Positions 1-8,330 of a stretch of DNA of 64,000 nt are shown in pieces. The stretch lies in the NCBI RefSeq assembly GCF_965138225.1, contig NZ_CBCSAX010000010.1. The stretch is one strand, 5' to 3'. The position numbers and the translations under genes were made by a program. The notes beneath the pieces were generated by a model that was not told where the DNA came from, made no database searches, and worked only from the letters and a program-made list of their open reading frames with translations. Every line of letters begins with the position of its first letter. Within the stretch, counting starts at the first letter, position 1. This DNA comes from Helicobacter_D ganmani (GTDB taxonomy: Bacteria > Campylobacterota > Campylobacteria > Campylobacterales > Helicobacteraceae).

Positions 1-903
1 CCTCTTGACATTGAAGATAAAGAACTGCTTACTAGTTTCTTTACTTCTTGTAATATTCTTGTTTCGGATTTAACTTTTACAAATCTCTATCTTTGGCATT
101 ATGCGCGCCATATTAGTTGGATAATTCTTAATGATTGCTTAATCATTAAGACACAATACCCAAACCAAAATCCTTTTATTTTTTATCCTATTCATAAACA
201 AAATGACTTAGGAAGAAAAAAACAAACGATTCTGCAATTACAGGAAATCTGCAAAGCAAAAGGTTTAAGATTCTCTATCCATTCTCTAAGTCAGGTAGAT
301 AAAGAGGAGTTGGAATCCCTACTCCCCAATACTTTTGACTTTATCTATCGTGAGGATAGAAGCGATTATATCTATTCTGCACCCGAACTTATTGAGTTAA
401 AAGGCAAAAAATACCACAAGAAAAAAACACATTTAAATCGCTTCACTGAACGTTATGCCTTTACTTACGAAGCATTAAATATTGAAAACTTAGATGAACT
501 CATTACTACTTATCAAAGTTGGTTTGGAAAAATCAGTGATACTGCAAGTGATGGCTTGAAAAACGAATATATAGGCATTATAGAATCTCTGAAGCAATTT
601 TCTAAGCTAGATTTTAAAGTTGGAATCCTACGTGTAGAGGATAAAATTATCGCTTTTAGCTTCGGTGAGCCTCTTAATAGCGACACCGTAGTTATTCATA
701 TTGAAAAAGCCGACATTGAATATCAAGGGGCTTACCAAGCCATTAATCGTGAGTTTTTAGCACACGAATGGAGTGCATATTCTTATGTGAATCGCGAGGA
801 AGATTTAGGCATTGAGGGCTTACGCAAAGCCAAACAATCCTATCATCCACTTTTTTTACAAGCCAAATTTGACGCTACTTTAAAAATGGATTTTAAAAAA
901 TAG
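1..903 (+). CDS. DUF2156 (phosphatidylglycerol lysyltransferase-like) protein, 5' end outside window
   Basis: The reading frame is open from base 1 to the TAG at 901-903, so about 300 codons are visible and the start lies upstream; the first internal ATG-like position is not the true start. The sequence looks like the DUF2156 / MprF C-terminal aminoacyltransferase fold (a GNAT-like domain), with the stretch around 'YIYSAPELIELKGKKYHKKK' followed by a second GNAT-like half ending in a lysine- and phenylalanine-rich tail. Proteins of this family either transfer amino acids to lipids or are of unknown role; no membrane segments are visible in this part, so it is probably the soluble stand-alone form. 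It is tail-to-tail with the ZorB-like gene, with one base between the stop codons. Substrate unknown. Confidence 0.75.
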   Translation, partial: PLDIEDKELLTSFFTSCNILVSDLTFTNLYLWHYARHISWIILNDCLIIKTQYPNQNPFIFYPIHKQNDLGRKKQTILQLQEICKAKGLRFSIHSLSQVDKEELESLLPNTFDFIYREDRSDYIYSAPELIELKGKKYHKKKTHLNRFTERYAFTYEALNIENLDELITTYQSWFGKISDTASDGLKNEYIGIIESLKQFSKLDFKVGILRVEDKIIAFSFGEPLNSDTVVIHIEKADIEYQGAYQAINREFLAHEWSAYSYVNREEDLGIEGLRKAKQSYHPLFLQAKFDATLKMDFKK

Positions 904-904
904 C

Positions 905-1660
905 TTAATTTTCCTCCAATATCTCTGAAGCCTCCACATTTTGCAACTCTTGATTCACATTTAAAATCTTAAGAATCTTTTGATTGCTTTTTGTGAGTGC
1001 TTTAAACTCTACGCGTCTTGAAAGCTCTGGAGTTTCTAAAGGTTTTGCAAAAGACAATCCATTGGCACGCAAAACGCTAATAAGCCACTGCTTTTGCGCG
1101 TCAATTTGTTTATTGCTAAAACAATATTTCAACACTTCCAATGCCCTTGCTTGCGAGAGTTCAGCATTACCCAAATAACGCGATTCTAGTGTATTGGCAT
1201 TTTGCCATTCTGTGGAAGTATGCCCTTCAATACGAATCTCCTCAATGTCTTGTTTGTATTTTTCTTGACTTAAGATTTTGATATAACGGGGGAAAAAATC
1301 GTCTAAAATCTCTTTGAAACGAATCTTAACTTCTTTTTGCCCTTGATCAAACAAGATTTCTGGCTCTTTAAACCGAACCGTATTGTCCATATCAATCTCT
1401 GCATTCCAACGTTCTAAATTCTTAGAAAATTCGGAAACTAAATCCTGATAAAGGTCTGTTTGCAAATCTTTATGGGTTTTTGCAATATCACTCATCTGCT
1501 TGTTTAATTCCAAAAGTTCGGCATTCTGTATCGCGAGTTTTTTTTCTGTCTTGCTAATCACCACCATATAAGAGACGGCGATAAGCAAAAATATCATCAT
1601 CACCCCCGCCATCATATCTGAAATGCTAATCCACTCATTACCTTTATAAGAATTTGCCAT
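905..1660 (-). CDS. ZorB-like / MotB-like stator protein with OmpA domain
   Basis: 251 residues. One N-terminal membrane segment (about residues 12-34) begins 'WISISDMMAGVMMIFLL'; Asp15 sits where MotB and ZorB carry the proton-binding aspartate. A coiled stretch follows (35-90), then an OmpA-like peptidoglycan-binding domain (about 100-230) with GHTS at 146-149 and the LSQARALEV helix at 168-176. The N-terminal motif resembles ZorB of the Zorya anti-phage system more than flagellar MotB, from memory of that family. Its ATG overlaps the TAA of the ZorA-like gene by one base (TAATG), so the two are translationally coupled and probably form a proton-driven 5:2 type membrane motor anchored to peptidoglycan. 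No ZorC, ZorD or ZorE gene is next to it. Confidence 0.75.
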   Translation of the reverse strand: MANSYKGNEWISISDMMAGVMMIFLLIAVSYMVVISKTEKKLAIQNAELLELNKQMSDIAKTHKDLQTDLYQDLVSEFSKNLERWNAEIDMDNTVRFKEPEILFDQGQKEVKIRFKEILDDFFPRYIKILSQEKYKQDIEEIRIEGHTSTEWQNANTLESRYLGNAELSQARALEVLKYCFSNKQIDAQKQWLISVLRANGLSFAKPLETPELSRRVEFKALTKSNQKILKILNVNQELQNVEASEILEEN

Positions 1661-4344
1661 TAGCCTCTAGCTCCCATTAACTCGCGGATTCTACGCAAAA
1701 ACCATTCATAGTCTTGACGGAATCCCAAAGTAATATTTGAAAGTGCTCCGTCTAAATCCCCAAGTGATTTACAGAGATTTTCATTTAAACTAGAAGTTTG
1801 ATGAAGAGAAGTAGCAATATTGGATTCTATAATTTTTAAAATCGTATCAATTTCTTTCCGATTGCTTTCTAACGAAAGATAAGTTTTTTCCAATGCTTCG
1901 CTTAGATTTCTTTGCAATTTATTGAACTCGTTTAATAACTCCACACTCGCATTTCTTGGGGTTTCTATGCTTTGCTTTGTAAGAATCTCAAGACTTGCAA
2001 GATAGTTTTTTGCCATTGATTCTAAAGCATTTTTGACATTTTTATCTAGCAGATTAAAGCTTGCTATTACTTCTTTTGTATGGGATTCTAGCTGCGCATT
2101 ATTTGTCTTAAGCAACTGATTTGCTAGATTTTCAGAACTTGCCAAGACCTTTTGGGCATTGCTTTCAAAACCTTGCGCAATCGTTCTCAAATGCGTTTGC
2201 AATTCTCCCCCTAGTTTTTGATAAGTCTCTAAGTTTGTTTTTTGAGTATTTTGCGCCAATGTTGTTAGCTGTGTTTGATAAGCACTGGTTGTGTTTCTCA
2301 AATAGGCACTTAGAGATTCCAAAGCGTTTTTATAGGATTCCCCAAAGCTACTACGCATTTGACTTTGAATCTCTGTATTATGGTTTTGGCTTTCCTTTTG
2401 CATAGTGATTAAACTCTGATTAAACTCTTTCACATTTTCTGCCATTAAATTTTTCAAATTCTGACTTTGTGTTTGATTCTGTTCTATCAGATTGCTTACG
2501 CTTGTCCCTATTTCCTCTGTAGTTTTCGCTAGATTATCTCTTAAATTTTCATTGAAACTTTGGAATCCCTCTTGTATGCTTTGCGTGCTTTCTTTAAACG
2601 ATTCCATAAGGGTTTGGTTTGTATGCACCAAAGATTCCTCAATATTTTGTGTGCTTTGACTTAGAGTATTTGCTGTATCGTTTAGCAAAGAATCTAAAGA
2701 CTTCGTAGTCGTCAGCATAGAATTTTCTATTTCCTTACTAAGAGTGGTGAGAGTTTCTTTGGAATCTTTGAAATTTTCCTCTAGGGTTTTGGTGGTATTT
2801 CCCAAAAGTTTATCAAAGTTTAACACTGCATTTGTAATATGCTGCTCTAATGTATCGGAACTTTTAGTAAGATTTTTTTGCGTTTGCTCGCCTAATTCTT
2901 GCAAAGTATGGCTTGCTTTTTCTAATGCACTTTCCATTTCTTTCGAATGGCGCAACAAGACTTCATCGCTTCGCTTACTCTGCTCCTCTACAAGCAACAA
3001 AGACTCTTTTTGTGCATTTCCTAGCGCTTCCAAACCCTCTTCAAAGTTTTCTTTGACGCTGTTTAGATGTTCTTTGACACTTCCTTCAATCTGCGTTATC
3101 ATCTCTAAGTTTTTATGCTTCAATGCAGAATCGCTCTCCACTAAAGATTCCATAAAGTCTTGAGATTTAGCCTTTAAAGCCTCCAAAGCTTCCCCTAAAT
3201 GCTCTTTATTTTGCTCCAAATATTCTTGATTAAAGGCGTTAAAGGCATTTTGCAATATGTTTAAGTTTTTGGATTGCTCTTGTGCATCTTCTTCTAATGC
3301 TTTGAAGCTATTTTCTAGCAGATTTTGCGTGTTTTCTTGGTGTGTTTGTGTGCTTTTGATGAAAAATCTTTGCACTTCCTCTAAAGATTCCTTTGTGTAT
3401 TCTAGGGTTTGCGTATGCGTATTTTGCAGATTCTGACTTAGATTCTCTACACTCACAAGTGCTCTACTTGCGTCCTCATGCATTTTTTCAAAACCCTGCA
3501 AAAGATGTGAAAGTTTTTCGTTTTCAATGCGTGAAGCTTCAATGCTATGGGCTAAGGCTGTATAAACCTCCAAAACTTCCGCATTGCGTTGCGCAATGGA
3601 TTCTAAAGATTCTTTGGTGGATTCAAAGAGTTTCAAAGTGCTTTTAAGGCTTGAATCTAGCCCCACAATAGAATCTTTATAATTGTTTTGCCACAAAATC
3701 ATTTGTGCCACCGCACTATTTAATTCTTTAAAATTATCTCCAAATTGATCTGTAATGCGTTGATTAAAATCCTTAATCACCCCCTCTAATGCAGCAATTA
3801 ATTCTTTAGAAGCCCCTTGCGCAAGATGATGCATAGCCTCTTTTAGTGCGGCATTGGTTTTAACAAAATTATCCTCTAAAACCTTAAAATTATTTACCTG
3901 TTGCCTATAATAAGCATTTTGAGATTCTATTTGGGTTTGATTTTGGGCAACAATTTCTTGTAATTTATCCAAAGATTCTAATTTTTCTAACTTATCTAAC
4001 TTTCCTGCTTGCAAAGAAAAATAATCTAGCATATTCTCAAAGTCTGTCTTAACCGCCTTGCTTTTTTGTAAAATAGAAAGCAGAATCGCCAATGCCATAC
4101 CCAAGATAGAAGTATAAAATGCGGTTTTTAGCCCCGCAAGCAACGAAGGAACAGAATTTTCTACATTGCTTACATCAAAATCCTGCAAACCGACAAAAAT
4201 CCCCACAAATGTTCCTAAAACCCCCGCACTCATAATAATAGATTTAAAATCACGATGCTTTTGCTTGCCATAGCTTAGATAATCCCAAAATGCAAGCCCA
4301 AACATAAATGCGGTAAAAATTACATTGATGATTAGATTCTCCAT
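1660..4344 (-). CDS. ZorA-like MotA/TolQ/ExbB proton-channel protein with long coiled tail
   Basis: 894 residues. Three membrane helices are visible near the N-terminus (about 4-23, 36-53 and 68-92), with the conserved motifs GTFVGIFVGL (44-53) and LLAGLKTAF (68-76) typical of the MotA/TolQ/ExbB superfamily and of ZorA. The remaining roughly 790 residues are charged, Gln/Ser/Asn-rich and strongly predicted by eye to be coiled coil with few prolines. In Zorya the ZorA tail is a long intracellular rod needed for defence; this tail is longer than the roughly 730-residue E. coli ZorA I remember. It lies downstream of exbB, exbD and a small membrane peptide on the same strand (18 bases after the latter). 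A role as an envelope-sensing or anti-phage motor with the next gene is inferred; an unknown housekeeping motor is the alternative. Confidence 0.75.
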   Translation of the reverse strand: MENLIINVIFTAFMFGLAFWDYLSYGKQKHRDFKSIIMSAGVLGTFVGIFVGLQDFDVSNVENSVPSLLAGLKTAFYTSILGMALAILLSILQKSKAVKTDFENMLDYFSLQAGKLDKLEKLESLDKLQEIVAQNQTQIESQNAYYRQQVNNFKVLEDNFVKTNAALKEAMHHLAQGASKELIAALEGVIKDFNQRITDQFGDNFKELNSAVAQMILWQNNYKDSIVGLDSSLKSTLKLFESTKESLESIAQRNAEVLEVYTALAHSIEASRIENEKLSHLLQGFEKMHEDASRALVSVENLSQNLQNTHTQTLEYTKESLEEVQRFFIKSTQTHQENTQNLLENSFKALEEDAQEQSKNLNILQNAFNAFNQEYLEQNKEHLGEALEALKAKSQDFMESLVESDSALKHKNLEMITQIEGSVKEHLNSVKENFEEGLEALGNAQKESLLLVEEQSKRSDEVLLRHSKEMESALEKASHTLQELGEQTQKNLTKSSDTLEQHITNAVLNFDKLLGNTTKTLEENFKDSKETLTTLSKEIENSMLTTTKSLDSLLNDTANTLSQSTQNIEESLVHTNQTLMESFKESTQSIQEGFQSFNENLRDNLAKTTEEIGTSVSNLIEQNQTQSQNLKNLMAENVKEFNQSLITMQKESQNHNTEIQSQMRSSFGESYKNALESLSAYLRNTTSAYQTQLTTLAQNTQKTNLETYQKLGGELQTHLRTIAQGFESNAQKVLASSENLANQLLKTNNAQLESHTKEVIASFNLLDKNVKNALESMAKNYLASLEILTKQSIETPRNASVELLNEFNKLQRNLSEALEKTYLSLESNRKEIDTILKIIESNIATSLHQTSSLNENLCKSLGDLDGALSNITLGFRQDYEWFLRRIRELMGARG

Positions 4345-4362
4345 AACTCTTCCTTATTGAAT

Positions 4363-4545
4363 TTATTTTCGTTTATTTTTCTTTGTTTGCACATCAAAAC
4401 GTTCATCATCTAGCCAATCGGGTTTTTGAATCTGTGAATTGTTGCGATTCGCCAAATACAACACAAAACGAATTGCCAACACTATAACCATAAAGGTAAC
4501 AACTGCGGAAATAATCATTGATAAATCATAATTTTCTCTGAACAT
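4363..4545 (-). CDS. Small single-pass membrane protein, unknown
   Basis: 60 residues with one hydrophobic helix (about residues 9-31) and a basic, hydrophilic C-terminal tail containing PDWLDDERFD and ending in lysines. I do not recognise a family. It starts 10 bases after exbD and ends 18 bases before the ZorA-like gene, so it is almost certainly cotranscribed with both. The inside-positive tail suggests N-out/C-in orientation. It could be an accessory subunit of either the ExbBD or the ZorAB-like channel; nothing in the sequence decides which. Confidence 0.6.
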   Translation of the reverse strand: MFRENYDLSMIISAVVTFMVIVLAIRFVLYLANRNNSQIQKPDWLDDERFDVQTKKNKRK

Positions 4546-4555
4546 TAATCCCCTT

Positions 4556-4945
4556 TTAACGACTTTGTTCTACCTGCACATCTACATTATTATGTCCGCT
4601 AGAATTTAAAATCCCCACCAAAGCGACAAATTTTTCAAAATAGCTTTTTTGGTCTCCACGCAACAAAATTGGTGTTTCTTTTGGAATCTTTGAAATTTCG
4701 CTTTGAATAGATTCTAAACTCATCGGCATTTTATCCAAATAATATTGCCCTTGTGCGTCAATTGCAATTTCAACATTTTTCAAAGATTGTGTGATTTTAT
4801 CCGAACCTTGCGCTTGCGGAAGCGCAATTGGAATCTTTCCCTGTGCAATAAAAGTCGCACTTGTTAAAACAATCACCAACAATACAAGCATAATATCAAT
4901 AAAAGGAACGATATTAATGCTATCCATTCTCCGAAACCTTTTCAT
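4556..4945 (-). CDS. exbD: Biopolymer transport protein ExbD
   Basis: 129 residues with one N-terminal membrane helix carrying the family motif 'NIVPFIDIMLVLLVIVL'; Asp17 is the proton-conducting aspartate. A periplasmic domain of about 95 residues follows. ExbD works with ExbB to couple the proton-motive force to energy transfer across the periplasm. Its start overlaps the exbB stop by four bases (ATGA). No tonB lies nearby, as in the H. pylori exbB-exbD pair next to smpB. Confidence 0.9.
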   Translation of the reverse strand: MKRFRRMDSINIVPFIDIMLVLLVIVLTSATFIAQGKIPIALPQAQGSDKITQSLKNVEIAIDAQGQYYLDKMPMSLESIQSEISKIPKETPILLRGDQKSYFEKFVALVGILNSSGHNNVDVQVEQSR

Positions 4946-5391
4946 TGCACGCCTTTATTTGCCTTTTTTTCTTGCATAATTTCCCATTGCGCAACCAAAA
5001 CTTCACTTTTGCGCGTTAAAAGATTATAAAAGATAATGCTTGGAATCGCAACAAGCAACCCTCCCGCTGTGGCTTGAAGCGCAAGAGCAAGCCCTGTCAT
5101 AATGTTTGCAGTATCTACCATACCTGATTGTCCAATCTGCACAAAAGTGATGATAATCCCAAACACCGTTCCTAAAAGTCCAACATAAGGAGCATTTGAG
5201 CCAATCGTCGCAATCAAAGTAAGATTCTTTGAAAGGTCTATTTCTAATTCTATCTTATTGGCATAAAGAATTAATTTAATGTATTTATAAAATAACAATC
5301 GCTCTAATGTTGCCCAAAGTGCTACAATGCTCATTAGCAATAAAACACCAATTACTCCATATTCTACCATTTCTTTTAAAGACAATTCCAA
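4942..5391 (-). CDS. exbB: Biopolymer transport protein ExbB (TolQ/MotA family)
   Basis: 149 residues with three membrane helices (about 12-30, 65-90 and 100-128) and the superfamily motifs 'APYVGLLGTVFGIIITF' and 'GLALALQATAGGLLVAIPS', which form the proton channel with ExbD. The length is typical of the short epsilonproteobacterial ExbB. It lies 26 bases after smpB and overlaps exbD by four bases. It belongs to the same superfamily as the ZorA-like protein three genes downstream, so this operon may have gained a second, distant channel pair next to a resident one. Confidence 0.9.
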   Translation of the reverse strand: MELSLKEMVEYGVIGVLLLMSIVALWATLERLLFYKYIKLILYANKIELEIDLSKNLTLIATIGSNAPYVGLLGTVFGIIITFVQIGQSGMVDTANIMTGLALALQATAGGLLVAIPSIIFYNLLTRKSEVLVAQWEIMQEKKANKGVQ

Positions 5392-5417
5392 CTTTTTTCC
5401 TTTCTTGCTTTATTTTA

Positions 5418-5876
5418 TTATCTTCTTTGCATTTCTTTTAAGCTTTGCGCAATTTCTCGTTTTTGGATTTTTTCTTTCAAAGATTCGCGCTTATCGTGCA
5501 AATTCTTTCCCTTAGCTAGGGCAATTTCCAATTTTGCCTTATTGCGCGCGTTAAAATAAAGTTTCAATGCCACGATACTCATACCAGAAACTTGACTTTT
5601 GCCAAAGAGTTTGTCAATTTCTTTGCGGTGCAAAAGCAGTTTGCGCGGACGCTTTTCATCGGGTTTGTAATGTAAATTTGTCGTAGATAAAGTCGCAATA
5701 TGTGCTTGAAATAAAAATGCTTCTCCTTGAATGATTTTTACAAAACTATCTTTGAGATTCACGCGTCCGGCACGAATAGATTTCACTTCGCTTCCCTTAA
5801 GTTCAATCCCTGCTTCCAAACGCTCTAAAATAAAAAAATCAAAAGTCGCCTTTTTGTTTGTTGCAATGATTTTCAT
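5418..5876 (-). CDS. smpB: SsrA-binding protein SmpB
   Basis: 152 residues. SmpB binds the tRNA-like domain of tmRNA and delivers it to stalled ribosomes. Visible hallmarks are 'RLEAGIELKGSEVKSIR' near residues 18-34, 'HIATLSTTNLHYKPDEKRPRKLLLH' split over the beta-barrel, and the basic C-terminal helix with KGKNLHDKRES that enters the ribosomal mRNA channel. Its ATG overlaps the ispE stop by four bases. Its partner, the tmRNA gene, is at 52961-53330 in the same window. Confidence 0.97.
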   Translation of the reverse strand: MKIIATNKKATFDFFILERLEAGIELKGSEVKSIRAGRVNLKDSFVKIIQGEAFLFQAHIATLSTTNLHYKPDEKRPRKLLLHRKEIDKLFGKSQVSGMSIVALKLYFNARNKAKLEIALAKGKNLHDKRESLKEKIQKREIAQSLKEMQRR

Positions 5877-6736
5877 TGTGTTGTCCTTGCAATATTAAAA
5901 GGCTCTTTGAATTGAGGTTTTTTGCGCCAAAAACAACTCCCGCTTCCACTCAAAAATAAATTTTTTTTGCAATATGATTCTAATTCTGGATAAAGCGTCA
6001 AAACAGGAGCTAACAAATCATTATTTTCAAACGATTCATTGTGCAAAATCTCCCCATTTGACTTTTGTAGCCAATTTTGCTTTTTTGTTTGCAAAATCCT
6101 CGCTTCATCATAAAAGGAATCGGAATATTTTTGAAAGACTTTTGTGGTGTTACAATGTAATTTTGGCATAATGATTTCTACTTCAAAAGGCGCAAAATCT
6201 TGTGATTCCTTGCTATTCTGACAAGATTCCACAATCTCTCCCCTCCCTTCAACATTTGCAATCTCCAACCCACTCAAAAAAAATGGCACATCACTCCCCA
6301 CTTGCGCCCCAAGCTCCATTAAAGCCTGCAAATCTAAATCCAAATTAAGAGATTGAGAAACAACTTGCAAAAAACAAGCAGCATTAGAGCTTCCTCCACC
6401 TAATCCCCCACCGCTTGGTATTTTCTTATCTACCCATACATGCAAATGTTTTAATGTTGCTTTTTGCGATTCTGTAAGATAAGGCAGAAGGGCACGATAA
6501 GCCTTATAGATAGTATTTTGCTCCATTGCGCAATCAAAAGTACCCACAATCTCAAAAGCAGGCATATCCCAATAAAAAGTCAATGTATCATAAAGGCTTT
6601 TGACTCGCATAAAACGTGATTGTAGCAAATGATAACTTGTTCCATTGAAGCAATCTTTACCAACAATTTTTAAAAATAAATTGATTTTTGCATAGGAGAG
6701 ATAAGTATTGTTTTGCGTCGAAGAATCGCAAATCAT
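5873..6736 (-). CDS. ispE: 4-diphosphocytidyl-2-C-methyl-D-erythritol kinase IspE
   Basis: 287 residues, GHMP kinase fold. It phosphorylates the 2-hydroxyl of CDP-ME in the non-mevalonate isoprenoid pathway; dxs of the same pathway is at 17360. The N-terminal AKINLFL motif is at 16-22 and the glycine-rich ATP loop IPSGGGLGGGSSNAA at 106-120. The third GHMP motif near the C-terminus is FLSGSGSCFW. It starts five bases after csrA and overlaps smpB by four, so all are in one transcript. Confidence 0.95.
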   Translation of the reverse strand: MICDSSTQNNTYLSYAKINLFLKIVGKDCFNGTSYHLLQSRFMRVKSLYDTLTFYWDMPAFEIVGTFDCAMEQNTIYKAYRALLPYLTESQKATLKHLHVWVDKKIPSGGGLGGGSSNAACFLQVVSQSLNLDLDLQALMELGAQVGSDVPFFLSGLEIANVEGRGEIVESCQNSKESQDFAPFEVEIIMPKLHCNTTKVFQKYSDSFYDEARILQTKKQNWLQKSNGEILHNESFENNDLLAPVLTLYPELESYCKKNLFLSGSGSCFWRKKPQFKEPFNIARTTQ

Positions 6737-6741
6737 TGTTT

Positions 6742-6978
6742 TTAGGCTTTCTTTCTCGCTGCGACAAGCTTATCAAGCACACTGCTTTGCGCTTGTTGTT
6801 GAAGCGATTTTTTGTTTTCTTCAGAAATTGCAAGTTTTAATTCTTCACGCAAAATCAATAATTCCGGAGGTGCATCAAAACCAATCTTTACATTGCCTTT
6901 ATCAATAGAAATAACTTTGATTGTAATATTTTCTCCAATGGTAATGCTTTCATTTTCTTTTCTTGATAAAATCAACAT
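6742..6978 (-). CDS. csrA: Carbon storage regulator CsrA
   Basis: 78 residues, starting MLILSRKENESITIG, the invariant CsrA N-terminus. CsrA is a dimeric RNA-binding protein that blocks translation at GGA-containing leaders; in Helicobacter and Campylobacter it affects motility and stress genes. The C-terminal extension after residue 55 is longer than in E. coli (61 residues) and is Ala/Gln/Lys-rich. The gene overlaps truB by seven bases. Some epsilonproteobacteria antagonise CsrA with FliW; no fliW is in this window. Confidence 0.97.
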   Translation of the reverse strand: MLILSRKENESITIGENITIKVISIDKGNVKIGFDAPPELLILREELKLAISEENKKSLQQQAQSSVLDKLVAARKKA

Positions 6979-7814
6979 AAAGGAATCCTATTTGCTAAAT
7001 ATTCTAAATTTTGATTTTGAAATGAAATTATAGAGAAAAAATCCTCAAATTGCACTATATATTTTGCAAATTCGTCAATTTTCAAGATTTTTGGGGAAAA
7101 TTTCTTGCCATCTTGCACCAAAGAGCGCAGAGCAAAATCCTTGCGCGCGTCTATTTTTTTAAAAGGGAGAATTTCTAAAGGATTGAGTGCTTTTTCTCCT
7201 TCATAATGTAATCCTCCTTCACTAATGCGTTCTAAATAACTAAGCGAACCAACGCAACCTAGCTTTTTGGCAATCAATTCCCCCAAAGAACGAATATAAG
7301 CCCCTTCACTTACCCATGCTTTAAAGCTCACAAAAGGGTGTGCATAGTTCAAAAACTCTATTTTTAAGATTTGCATTGTTTGTTCTTTTAAATGTTGCTC
7401 TAAAAGCTCCTCTTTCCCGATTCGCGCTAATTTATAAGCCTGCGTGCCTTGAATCTTTTTGGCACTATACTTTGGAGGGACAAAATGCACGATTCCTACA
7501 AAATCCTGCAAAATAGATTCTATTTTTTCTTGAGAAAATAGTGGCACGCAATGCAATGTGCGCACATTTTCTAAATCTAACGAATCACTTTGCAATCCTA
7601 GCCAAAGTGTTGCCTGATAGACTTTAGGAGATTTTTTCAAATAAGGAAAAAGTTTCGTGTATTGCCCAAATGCTACGAGCAATGCACCACAAGCAAAAGG
7701 GTCTAAGATTCCGCTAAAGCCTGCTTTTTTCTCGCCAAAACGATGTTTTAAGGAGCTTAAATAATGATTAGAAGAAACAAAAAGTGGTTTTTTTGCAACA
7801 AAAATACGATTCAA
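6972..7814 (-). CDS. truB: tRNA pseudouridine(55) synthase TruB
   Basis: 280 residues. It makes pseudouridine 55 in the T-loop of tRNAs. The catalytic Asp is Asp38 in 'GFSGILDPFACG'; the usual family motif is GHTGTLDPxATG, so the flanking residues are divergent while the aspartate is kept. Later family blocks KYSAKKIQGTQAYKLAR and VSEGAYIRSL are present. First gene of the truB-csrA-ispE-smpB-exbB-exbD run, divergent from the lipoprotein gene across 69 bases. Confidence 0.93.
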   Translation of the reverse strand: MNRIFVAKKPLFVSSNHYLSSLKHRFGEKKAGFSGILDPFACGALLVAFGQYTKLFPYLKKSPKVYQATLWLGLQSDSLDLENVRTLHCVPLFSQEKIESILQDFVGIVHFVPPKYSAKKIQGTQAYKLARIGKEELLEQHLKEQTMQILKIEFLNYAHPFVSFKAWVSEGAYIRSLGELIAKKLGCVGSLSYLERISEGGLHYEGEKALNPLEILPFKKIDARKDFALRSLVQDGKKFSPKILKIDEFAKYIVQFEDFFSIISFQNQNLEYLANRIPLC

Positions 7815-7883
7815 ACTTTAAAATCCTCATTTATTTTGATAGAATTTGCACTTTAAAATTCAAAAATTAGTGAGAATTTATAA

Positions 7884-8327
7884 ATGCAAAATAAGATTCT
7901 AACATTTTTTCTTTTAAGTGTCAGTTTATGGATTTTTGCCGCTTGCGCAAAATCTCCCTTAGCAAATCCCAACCTACCCTATCCTAAGCTTGTATATATA
8001 GAATCACTCAACACTGATGTTGTCCCAAAAGACTTTGCAGATACTTTTATCAATCGCTTCAAGATTCTTTACGCACAAGCTCCAAATTCCAATTTACAGG
8101 AAGTAAGATTTTATTTTACGGATTATTACAATGAATCTAGGGAGGAATTTTCTCCTATGGCTTCTTTTAGCCTTGTGCCACGTTATTTATTGCAACTACA
8201 CGTGCAAGTCATCACTTCGTCGCACACGCAAGACTTCACGCAAAGTTATCAGATTCCTGTAATGGGCTTTAATCCGCCCTATTCACAAGATTTTGATGGC
8301 TTAATCTTAAAAATTTTACAAGAATAA
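7884..8327 (+). CDS. Putative lipoprotein, unknown function
   Basis: 147 residues with a signal peptide (about 1-20) ending in the lipobox-like IFAAC, so Cys20 or Cys21 is probably lipidated. The mature part is a small mixed alpha/beta domain containing VRFYFTDYYNESREEF and a conserved-looking C-terminus. It resembles ABC-type transport auxiliary or LptE-like small lipoproteins only in general size; I cannot name a family. It ends three bases before hypD and is likely cotranscribed with it. A TAGAAT element at about 7841 could be its -10. Confidence 0.65.
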   Translation: MQNKILTFFLLSVSLWIFAACAKSPLANPNLPYPKLVYIESLNTDVVPKDFADTFINRFKILYAQAPNSNLQEVRFYFTDYYNESREEFSPMASFSLVPRYLLQLHVQVITSSHTQDFTQSYQIPVMGFNPPYSQDFDGLILKILQE

Positions 8328-8330
8328 TTA

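Noticed and set aside
2121..3647. Plus-strand frames opposite the ZorA-like tail
   Set aside because: They mirror the low-complexity coiled-coil codons of the real gene and have no ribosome sites or recognisable products.
905..4344. Complete Zorya type I, II or III system
   Set aside because: No ZorC, ZorD or ZorE-like gene next to the pair; the DUF2156 gene and exbBD are not Zorya components.
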